A DNA stretch of 64,000 nucleotides from contig CM046869.1 of the NCBI GenBank assembly GCA_025617745.1, positions 19,050,994 to 19,114,993 on the forward strand, read 5' to 3'. Source of the stretch: Heliocidaris erythrogramma (taxonomy: Eukaryota; Echinodermata; Echinoidea; Camarodonta; Echinometridae). Shown here piece by piece: positions 22,901 through 34,900 of this stretch (its first letter is position 1; each line of letters opens with the position of its first letter). A program made the translations under genes and the position numbers. Under the pieces are notes generated by a model. It saw only the letters and a list, made by a program, of their open reading frames with translations. It searched no databases and had not been told where the DNA came from.

Positions 22901-25900
22901 TAGCTGCATACACAGTCAAACCTGCTTTAGCGACCACCTGTATAGAAAGACCACCGGTCTATAAAGACCATAATTTTCGTTTCCCTTGAAAAGTGTTTCT
23001 CATTGAAACATGTATTAAAAGAACCTGTACATAAAGACCGCTTTTCTTGTCTCCCTTGAGTGGTCTTTATAGACAGGTTTCACTGTACTTCAATGAAATC
23101 AAAATTGGTTTATTTATATCATTATTGAAGAGAGCACATTCTGTACAGTACATAATTTTGTAATTTCCATTCAGGCATTGCCGTTTCTTGGCATGGGTAG
23201 ACAAGAACTGTTCCAGAATCTTATTGGAAAGCAAAATTTATTTTGCCCCCACAAAACAGGTTTACCATTTCTCTCAAACTCTCAAGGATTTTTTGTCTTA
23301 CATGCTCAGACAAATTAATACATCCTCAGACAATACCAAACCTATTTTTCTACCATGTGAAATACTAAATATTATCTTAATTATTATTTGACTCAAGCTA
23401 AAATTGCATTTAAAGAGTGTCAAGAAAGATATACAGTGGAAACTCTCTACAACGAGGACCTTCAGACCATGAAAATTACCTTGTTATATCAGGAATCTCC
23501 TTTATATCAGGGTTAACGAACAAAAGAACAAAGACCTGTGACCAGCAAATTTGCCTTGTTATATCAGGAATCTTGTAATATCGCAGCTCTTTATAACAAG
23601 TTTCCACTGTAATGAGAATGCATCATACTGTAAATCACTAACCCTTCTCACTGTTGGCAACTTGGCAACAATCTTGGCTTTGCCGAGGTAGTCCTTTCTG
23701 TCCAGGTTATCGATCTTGGACTTGGGTGGCTTGAATAGTAGCGTCTTTGGAAGCTCATAGAGTTTGAAGGGGCGACCACTCTGCAATGGATCATACACAT
23801 AATAAAAGTTAATAAAAATTATGTATTCATTGACAAATGAAACATAACAGAAGAGTTTGCTGAAAGAGATAGCCATGTCATACCCTTGTATATCCTCTCA
23901 CTGCTCTGTGATACACACTAGATACTGAATACAAATCATCTTTTGTTTAAATTTCAACTTCTGCCTTTATCACAATGTAGAATTTTAGCAAGACCTGGAT
24001 TGATAACATAAAGCAGTGGACAGGATGTCTTTTGAGCAGCTAACTAGGACAGCTGAAGACAGAAAGTTATGGAGAACCTGTGTCTCAAGATCCATCAGAC
24101 TGTCGCCCCAACGGCCTCTAATCTATGTATGGGACATAGATAGATACCAGTAGATAGATGGATAGAATTTGACAAACTGTATGTACTCTAGCAAACTGTT
24201 CTAAAACGAATCCTTCATAGATGATAATAATAATAACAAGTACACCAGTAATTCAGCACAACTTTTTCAAGGTTCCACTGATAATGAGAACATAGAAATT
24301 TCCCTCTTCATCATTTCTAAGTGAAAATTTATTATAATTTTGGATTGGTTTAATGAATTCTATTCAAGTCTATCACCATAAATGGTGCAAGAATTTCAAC
24401 AAAGCTTTGTTTTGGAAATTTGTTTTTTCAGCTTTTTTAGAATATTGGAATTTTTAATTTGTAAACAAATCTTTCGGCATATTATTGGAATTGTTTTGAT
24501 ATTTTCTGCAATCCACCATTTATAACATGACCAATTAACTCATTCATTTACAAATAATGTTTTGTCACTCCGCTTTTTTAACCAATTGCCTACTGGAACC
24601 GGGCAGTTCCTGTAATAAGCCTGAGGGTGAGAAGAGAATTCATAATCAAGGGGTTAAACGGTTTATTGCATCATGTCTGAATAGGGCTTTAGGGGTCACT
24701 GCAGAATCATAATCATAGAATCTGTATGTCATGCTTACAGTGAAAGCCCTGTAGGAGTCGTCTATCTTATCATGTCTGGGATCGGCCTTGCATTCTCGGG
24801 CCTCGTCCAGTTGGTTCCGAGCCCAGTCTTTCTGGTCTAGTTCATTGTAGGCCCATGCCTGATTATGAAGAACCTGTACAGGAAATTATGACATTAACAA
24901 GTGACTTTCATATTACAGTGAAACCTGTATATAAAGCCTGTTGGCTGTTCAAAGGAGACAAGAAAAGTGATCCTTATGAGCATTTGGTCTTTATGTACAG
25001 GTTACTTTAGTTTCAATGAAAAAGTCTGTTTTGAGGGAAACAAAAACTGTTTTTATAGACAGGCGGTCTTTCCGTACAGGTGATCAAGCAGGTTTCACTG
25101 CATGGTATATTCTTGAACCAGTGTAAAAGATCCTCAAAGCAACAGGAAAAATACAAATGTAGCATAATACGGCAAAAGGAAATCCCAGACAGCACATTAA
25201 ACTTTATAAGCCATACAAGGGAAAGATGACATACCCACATTTTGTAATTATTATATTGTCACTTTGTAATCATGCTAACTCTTAGTGATCATCTGCTGTC
25301 AAAAACACTTGATAGTTTGAAATGATTAGGGATTTTTTTTTTGTGACCACATCGGACATACAAGATAAGCTAGAATTATATCACTTTTTTTAGCAGTATC
25401 AGAGCTTAATGCATTTTTACAGCAACCTACCTCACACTTGTGGAGTTTGTACTGCAACCCGAGCTGCTTGTAGTCAATCGACTTGCCCCTGAGGGTCTCT
25501 CGTGCCTTCTCAAAGGCATGCCATGCACCGTCGCACCTCCCGAGGAGACCAAGGACCACACCCAATTGAAAGTGACCAATGGCGAGATGAGGATCCCTTG
25601 ATACGACCTCCTTCAAAGTCTGAGCATTAAGGGTGATAAAGGAGGGAGACAAGATAAATAATAATTAGCGATAGCACGCAAGAAGGGCATTCATGTGAAC
25701 TGTTAACGTTGGTAATCACTAAGGCACAACCTAATAAAAAAGCAGAAAATATGTAATAAGCTTTATCAATAATCAACGGCAAGATTGTGATCCCTTGACA
25801 CGACCTCCTTCAACGTCTGAGCATTAAGATTGATAATGGGAGGAGTGACAATGAAATGTACAATGAAATATATTTATCAAGGACACACGAAAAAGACCTT

Positions 25901-28900
25901 GATGCAAATAATGGGCATTGATTCTTATTCAGCATAACTTTAACCCATTCTGTGACATCAAATTCTTGAACATCTTTTTCGTAGGTGACTTTTCAAGAGT
26001 CAAATTTTGATGATTTTGATGATTGCAAAATGTCTTGATAAGACTGGCCAGGGTTAAATAAAATTATCCTCACTGAACTAGCATCCTCCAGCTGTCCCAG
26101 TGACTTCTGCAGGATACCGATGCTATAGAGGATCTTTGATGATGGATCAACAATGCCGTTCAGTTGATTCAAGGCCTCGGTTGGATCTCCTTTCTCGAAG
26201 GCCACTACCCCCTCGTACCAGGTTGCTATGGTGTCCTTGTGCGTCATCTTGGCAACCATCGAGGGAGTGGGTGAAGAGGAGCCATTGAATGTTGGAGATG
26301 GGTCCTCGACGTCTGATAAGTCATCGTCTATGGGACGGAAGGAGGTGTTTGGTGGGAGTTGGAGGCTGTTCTTTGGAGCTTGGAAATTCTACATGAAAGA
26401 AAAAATAAAGAGGTAAGGCAATGATAAATTGCTAGATTTATTAAAAATGGAAGCATAAATTCTGTTCAAAGGAGAGAGGTTGACTACCAGAGATTATATA
26501 GAGAAATATAGTTTCATTCATATAGCCATGGTCACAAAAAAGTCAACTGCATGCCTATGCGGATAACAGTTTAATATTTAAAGTTTAAATCTTTAAAGAG
26601 GAGGTTGAGTTCTGGGAAAGGTGAAAAATAATGAGCTTTCTCTTTCCTTTTATGTCAGTTTGGAAGAACATCATAGGAAAAATTTCCCCAAGCTGAAAGG
26701 ATTGCTCTTCAAATGCCTTCATATTTGAAACATGAGGGCATTTGGCAATAAAATTAATCCTTCAATGGCTTATCAAACTTAGATTTATAAGTTTAAAAAA
26801 TTAAGGGAAAAAATGAATAAAATTGAATAAATTGAATTTAAAAAATAAAATTGATCTATACATGAATAACTGTACAAAATAAATCATGAAATGGACAAAG
26901 AAAAGCAACAAGTAGAAAGTAAACTACGTGTCCACTGACACGTAAAAATGTAATACAGAGTGAACTTTGTCCTAAAAATGCAAACATTCTAGATGTATAT
27001 TTAGTTAACTACTTCCTGACACAGACATGACGCATCATTCTAGTAATTATGTATATAGTAGGCCTATAATAAATTATATGTGGTCATATTACTTTGCCAT
27101 CTCCAGTGGTGTAGCCATGAGGGGGGGGGGGGATAAAGAAAGAAATAAAAGAGATAAGGACAGAGATAGAAAATGATAGATGGGAAGGGGACAAAGAAGA
27201 TGATAGAACCTCATTCAACACTATCCCTCTATTGTGTGTTATAGTGGATATGCACTTCTTACACTAATGCTGAAGCCTCCTCAATGGCTGGACCCCATCC
27301 CCCCTGGTTTATTAAATGGCCAACACAAAAAGAGAGGGGGAAACAAAAAGTGAAAAAAAAGACAATACAACCCCCTCCCACACCCTCCCAGTAATTGATG
27401 GCCTCAAGTGCTAATCCACCTTTCATCAACCTCTCAGTACCAGTGCCCCCCCCCCCCCCCCCCAGTGTTCGGACTCAGCTACACCACTGCACATACATTT
27501 CTCTCATTAGATCCAGCTGGTACCAGGATAACACGTACACAGAGAAGTGATTCATTCTCAATTTAACTATTAATCAGACATCATTTTGTGGCTTTTGATA
27601 TATTCATCAGGTTGTTTATTCTGCAGTTTTCAATTTATTACCTAATTACTTCCCTGCAGGGTGGAAAAAAGTTCAATGTCTATATTGAGGCAAATCAGCC
27701 AAGGTTATGTGTTCACTGATTTTACACACTAAAACTTGTTGACAAACAATAACATGTACATGCTAATATTTTCATTGGGGTAATTGTTAATATATATCTG
27801 GATATATTTAAGGTCTTGGGGCTGTTTTCTCTCATACAATTCAGCTTTATACTTTTATCTAGGTGGGGGAAAGGTGCTTCCCCTCCACGTCTCTGTTTTT
27901 CCCCAATTGAATATAAGAGGGAGAGGCTGAATTACCATAATTCAATTTCTGCACGATGTTGTATTTCTGGCCTACAAGGGGGATTTTTTTGGGGGGGAAG
28001 GAGTGTACTCCTGCACACATAGGAAATATCAAGGTTCACATTAACATGTCATTTTTGCTTACTCATTGAAAAAAAACCACAGACACACATAACAAATACA
28101 CAGTCTATTCAAAACATTCAGAACGTTATAACTCAGTGAAACCGCCAAACTGACTCCAAACCAACTCCAAAGTCCAAACTACTGTAAACGCTGTTATTTT
28201 TGCGCGATTAATTTTTTTTTCCACGCTGAGCAACCCAAAAACTTATACGCGGGTTCTTAAATTCACGCTGCACAATTGCTCGCTCGAATACATACGGTAT
28301 ACATAACTACACATACATGCTAGAAAATGAATTGCACACACACACTGTGACACACACACATTAATTTGCTGAAGCGCGCAATTCAAACCGCATAGGAAAT
28401 CATGCTAATATTTTTGCGAGTTCTAGAATTCACGCTTGCTGAAAATACCGGTAGCGCAAAACAACGAAAATTTCCACGTATACAGACAGTAATACAATCA
28501 TGGCCATTTGGGGTAATGCAAATTTTTGGTTGGTCTGTTCAGAGGCAGATCCAGTATTTTGTAAAGGAGGGGGCACAGTGCCGTAAAACTGTATGGTACT
28601 TACGGTATGCCAGTTGGGTTTCAAAGGGGGGGGGGCACAAACAGTCCAGTCTCCCCCTATGCAGATCCACCGCTGGATCTGTTGTCCGGCTGGTGTTAGT
28701 CCCTTTAACTTTACTGAGGTAAATATGGGGATTTCCCCTCCCCCCTCAAAAAAAGTATCAAAAATAAAACTCATCCCTTACATAAACACACCCAGTAACG
28801 CTCACTTCTGTTTCAAACAGAGTCTTCTTTTCAATATTCAAAAAGTTAACTACCTGAAGAAAGCATACTAAAATGGGTATTTCCAAACAAAAGTAAAGGC

Positions 28901-31900
28901 TCATCCTTTTAATGTAAACAAACCAATAACTGTACCTTTCAATTTCAGCTGAATGATTCCTATTTCTTGTCATACATGTATAAAGTAAAGGTCTTACTTA
29001 GATTAAAGGGAAGGTTGAGTTCAGGGAAAAGTGAAAAATAATTTGTGAGCCTTCTCATTTCTTATATGTCAGTTTGGAAGAACATCACAGTAGAAAAGTC
29101 CCCTGAAAAGGATTTCTCTTCAAATGCCCTTATATTCCAAATATGACGAAAAATAGCTGAAGTGTTCGGGCCGAACATTCATGCCACATCTGTGTGCAGT
29201 CCCATATACCCATTTCTGTTTGCGGTGCATGTGCTTCTGAGCGAGTTTGGGTTGATTTCTTATCATTTTTGACAATTCCAAAACCTCACAGTATACACCA
29301 ATCCTTATTTAGACATGATCAACCTTCCCCAATTGCTTCCAGACAGTTTCTTTCACAACGTAATCACATGAACTGAATTCAACTTTATCTTTAATAGTGA
29401 AAGCATTAATATTGTTGTGATTAGGGGTAATGGCCGGTACGACCACATGCGAAGCTTCCTTTTGTTAAACCTGAAAATGTTTTCAAACAAAACTAAAATA
29501 AGCCGATAAACAAACCAATAACAGTCACTTTCAATAGGGATGATCTGTTTTTCTTTTGATGTGTAAAGGCCTTGATTACAAGTGAAAACATAGGTTGGTA
29601 TTCTATTAATTCACTGAAGCGGGATGCATGGTTGAAAGTGATGTGTAACAAACAAAAAACTTTAGACCTCAGTCCATGCAACCGTGCAAGTTATCTCAAA
29701 TGGTTAGCCTAATTATGGAGTTTCCTTTTCTTCTTAAAACATGGGGGGGGGGGGGGAATCACTCAAACATAAAATAAGGCTCATCCTGTACATAAACAAA
29801 CCAAGAATAGTCACTTTCAGTTTCATCCATTTTTCCTTTAATGTGTACATGTAAATAGGCCTTGCTCAAACTACAAGTGAAAGCATAAATTCTGAAAAGA
29901 GGTGTCTGAATTTGAAGGCTGAATGTTTCCTTTTCCTCTGAAAACATCATAAGCTGAACTTCCATTTGTCATATAATTACCTTGTTACTCCCAAATATAA
30001 ATTCAAGTACTCTTTGCACCTAAATTGCATTTTCATTTTTACATGTATATGTATACCTCATGTATCAACAATAGAAAAGCCTATACACATCGAACATTAT
30101 CCAAATCCCTCACTTGAAAGAGAAGGTTGATTTCTGGGATAGGTGAAAAATAATTTGTGAGCTTTCTCATTCCTTTTATGTAAGTTTATAAAAACATCAT
30201 AGTAGAATGGTGCCCTGTAAAGGATTGCTCTTCAAATGCCCTCATTCACAATACGACGAGAAATAGCTGAAGTGTTCGGGCCGAACATTCATGCCACATG
30301 TATGTGCAGTCCCATATACCCGGTTCTGTGTGCAGTGCATGTGCTTTTCGGTTAGATGGGTCCATTTCTTATCATATTGATGATTCCAAAACCTAATAAA
30401 CCACTTCTTATGTAGACATAATCAACCTTCCCCAATTGCTTGGAAACTTTACTTCTTTCATAATGTAATCACATGACCAGAACTCATTGCTATTTGTAAC
30501 ATATGTTTTTGCTATTAAATGTTAGGGAGAGGGCACTTTGTAATCAATGATGGGGGTAATAAAATTTCAGTTTTGAGCGCTGCTTTTTTAGACCTTAGTG
30601 GATTTGACTCAAAGTGAATGACAGTCATTTAATGCATTACAATCCACTGAAATGATTTGTTTTTGGAGGAGTGTCCCTTTTTCACTGAATTACACTACTT
30701 TTATGATGAATTTATCAAAACATACAGACAAATTTAGACATGTTGTACACATAGCAATAAGGTACTTGCATGAGAAAGTGAAAGTTCTAAAGTTAACTTC
30801 AAAAGTTACCTCGTCACAATTTTAGCCTACTCCATGAGCAGGAATTGAACTGCATGTTTACTATACTGTGTACACGTATGACAGTAAATGCAAATTACCA
30901 AGATATTTCAAAAGATAATTGCTAAAACCACTGGGAGATAGTTTGAATAGGGATTAACTTTACAGAAGGGTAAGAGTGCTCAATGGAGACAAAGGTTGGC
31001 CCTTGAGTGTTAGCTAGCACGGAGGCCCAGAACCAATAAATGCCAGTGATACCAATTCAAGAAAAGGACCACCTACAACTAAGTTGGCTCCAGAGAAATA
31101 ATTGGGAGATCTGTGTGTGTGCGTGTGTGTGTGTAATTGGGTTTTTACAGACGTGTATCAATCAGATATGATTATTTACGTCTGGGACCGACCTTTAACG
31201 TCACCATCCCAAAGACGTGACTCAGTCTCGAACCTGGGTCCGCTGAATCAGTTTATAACTTCCACTGGTAGCTGGATTACAGGCGCACGCCACAACGCCC
31301 AGTTAATTGGGAGATCTGAATTCTAAAGATCTTCATGTACATTGTATATATGTATATGTATGTTTGCATGTCTGGTAAAAGCTTGGTGAAAGCACTTACC
31401 AGTATCCACAAACATCCATTTTATATTGTTCGTAATTAATAGATGGTACAAATGACCCTATGTATAATGATCCTAATTTTTTACGCACATGTGCATTTGT
31501 TTTGGTGGATGCGCTACATGTTTAACAAGTAAAATCATGCTGGTGCTCGCATCATGGTGCACAATCTATGAAAGCGTAAAGGTAAAGTGTACTAAGTACA
31601 AATGACATTTATCTGCACATGCGGAAATTGTAATTACAAACTGATTACAAACATGTACATGCTGAAACCTTCAATCAATCCATCCATATAGCGCCCCCAA
31701 ACTTGCAAACAGAAAATCCACCGTTTTCATTTTTTTTTCCTCTTCAACAAAATCAAAATGTATCAGCTGTGAGGGAAACTTTAACATTTACATATCTTGG
31801 GCGAAAAACTTATCAAAATGTATTATCGATGAGGGGAAATTGAACAAAATTATGACATCAAAACATTCTGTAGGCGAGAAATGAACGGCAACATATTATT

Positions 31901-34900
31901 AACAATGAAGCACTTTCAAATAGATGTAGTTCATATCCACTTCAACCTTGAAAGAAAAGGCTTCTTAAAGGAGCTCATTAATGCAGTTTTTAAAAGGAAG
32001 AATCTCATTAAACTAGAGATGGAAAGTAATTCATAGCATGAAGCAGAAACCCGAAACCCGACACTGCCACTACACCATGATTTTAAGATTCTTGAATGGG
32101 TGTATCGCTGAAAAGCGATGCTGACTGAAAAGCATACTGCAGCCAAAAACAGTAAATTATAAAGAGACATTATGATTTTGCAACTGACTACATCTGTTGC
32201 CAATTTGATCATGTATTAAAGGGTGTGTTGCACGGCAGATACTGGTTAACGCCATCTATGTCTTTTTTTGGACAACTGCACGTAAACGAATGGACCTCAG
32301 CTAACGGTAGTCAGCGACTTAATCTCTACATGGTCAGCGTCTGCTTAACAGACGGAAGTTACCTTTACTCTTCAGTTTTCGCGTATGTTGCACGTAAGTA
32401 CGTGAGGGAATAGCATGGCCCGTCCAAAGAGTTGCGAATAAACTCGATTGGCCCTGAGTCAGGCCACGGGAAAGACACATAGTCTCGTCAGTCTACACCC
32501 CCTTTAATGCTTCTTTTTCTATGAAACAGAATACATTTAATATTCAAAAAAACTATTTTGCAATGCACAAAACTATACACAGATAGCAGCAAATTTTCAC
32601 AACTAATGACAAAAAAACCCCAACAATCACGATAAAATGAAAACAGATGTGCCATTTTTTCTTTCTGGTCTGTAAATAACATTTATAAGTCTCAATTTTG
32701 GGCAAATTTACATAAAGTACTACTTGTGATATCTAAAATAAAAGTAACTGAAATAAATATAAATAAATAAAAGTGGGCCTACTCACTGTTTCATTGTTGT
32801 TGTTGCTTGACTCGGGCAACTCGCTGACCACCTTCGCTTTGCCGAGATAATCCACATCCTTCAAACCGGCAACTTTGCTCTTGTTTGGGCGGAACAGCTG
32901 GTTGCTAGGCAACACAATAGGCTCGTAAAGCTGATTGGCCTGCAAGAAATATAGAGGGAGTGTCAGATGCCCCAAATGCATACTGTGCAATTGCATTCTC
33001 TCTGCAAGAGACAAAATTTTTCTCCAAGAAGAGACTTGAGTCATGAATTTTTTACTTTGAAATTTCACTGTCTAATAATTTGATCATTCCAAGAAATCAC
33101 AAAATTGCTCAATCTCATTCTATCTCTTTAAATTGTCATCTCCTCAACTACGGAAGTTACAATGACAGGTCTTTAAAATTTAATTACCTGTTAGGACGTA
33201 CTTATTGAAACAGAGTCCATTAAGGGCTGTAAATTGGGCAATTATAGACAAAACTCAGCCACAACACCAAGCAAATTTTTCATAGCAATAGTATGGGTGA
33301 CTCTCCTCTTGTGATGGAAATGAAATACTCTTGATTTTCCAAGGAGTGATAACTCCTTGTTTTTTCTAATAAAAAAAGTAACATAATGGCTGTATTTACT
33401 GTGGAAACTCACTAAAACGAGGACCTTGGGACCATAAAAATTACCTCGTTTTATCAGGAATCTCCTTATATCAGGGTTAAAAAAAAGAAGACCATAAAGA
33501 CCTGGGACCAGTATTAAAAAGTTCCCTTGTTATAACAGGAATTGTTATATTGGAGCTCTTTATAATGAATTTCCACTGTATGCTATTCCAAAATGTGTTC
33601 TCTTATTATCATGTATTTCTATCAGTTCTAAGTAATGAATAATTATACTTAGTTCATACATGTATAATGAAATTAGATGTTTCAAAATAAAAACAATGAA
33701 AACATAGCATTTTAAGGAATGGTACATGTACATGTTTCGGAGTCATGCAAACTCCATCGTCAGCCTGAAGTTTTACAACAGAATCAACTTTATAAATACT
33801 TTCTGATTACAAAGAATATCTACACCGTCATGAGTGAATAAGTGACAGATTTCTAACTCAAAATAAAAGAAGGCCTATACATCAAATGGACCAAACCACA
33901 ACTCAACCAACAGGTGTACAATTATCAAATGATGCTGTCTATTTAATTAATGTATTGTCTATTAGGGTTGTTGACCATTCAGGTCCTTCACCCAATTACC
34001 TGAATTCATAACATACCCTGTACTTATTCACTCATGATGGTTTAGATATTCTTTGTAATCAGAAAGTTTATATAAAGTTGATTCTGTTGTAAAACTTCAG
34101 GCTGACGATAGGGTTTGAATGACTCTGAAACATATACCATTCCTTTAAATGCTATGTTTTCTTTGTTGTTTTTATTTTGAAACTGTTATTGTGTCGTACT
34201 TTTGGAGAAATTAGATGTAAATATAATAATCCATTGATCATCTCTTTAAAGATAAAAGAACAAAACAAAAACAACAAAAACAAAAAAAAAGAAAACATAT
34301 ATGTAGTTGACTGCCATTTAAAAACGCCTTCGGATTGAAGTCTATCTTTTGATTTACGTATGTATTCTTACCAATAATTGCTTCTGGGCCTTTTCAATCA
34401 ATGGGCCATGCCGAGCCTCGACGACGGCTTTCCGAGCTTCTTCAAGTAAATCCAGAGCATACTCTGAATTGTTCATCATGGTAGCATAAGTTAGGGCTAA
34501 ATTGCATAGAACCTGCAGAAATTCAACACCAATATAAAGATCAATTTAAATCAAACATCATGAAGATTTTCTTTATCATTCCCTTAACCCATAGACTATG
34601 GGAACCGGGTGGCTCTTGCATTAAGCCTATGAGAGTTAAAGAATTCAGTAGCCAACGGGTTAATAAGGAGACTTCAAAAGAAACATTGTGTACCAGAGCA
34701 TTCAGCGTACAACAATAAATGTACACAAATCACATCATTGTAAATTTTCATTTTCACATGAAACGTCCTGAAATAATTATTAGTTAACGGACAGTAAAAT
34801 TTCCTTATACAAGAAAAAAGAAGTGAATCCACAGATTCAGGTTTCATTCATAATATCTGTCAAGTTTTCACAGACTTTACCCAAACTAAGGAAATGAAAA

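Larger units (their letters stand above)
26595..30490. repeat. Three diverged copies of an intronic repeat
   Basis: Copies start near 26595, 29003 and 30114 with GGTTGAGTTCTGGGAAAGGT-like sequence, then GTGAAAAATAAT and TGTCAGTTTGGAAGAACATC. The second and third continue alike through GCCGAACATTCATGCCACAT and CAGTCCCATATACCC to about 29370 and 30490. All are in the long intron between exons 4 and 5. No coding potential. Confidence 0.7.

Noticed and set aside
18913-26388. The downstream half as a separate complete gene starting at MVAKMTHKD (26259)
   Set aside because: Possible, but the exon has an acceptor 129 bp upstream with an open, protein-like linker in the right phase, so fusion with the upstream module is the better reading. 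Kept as the main alternative.
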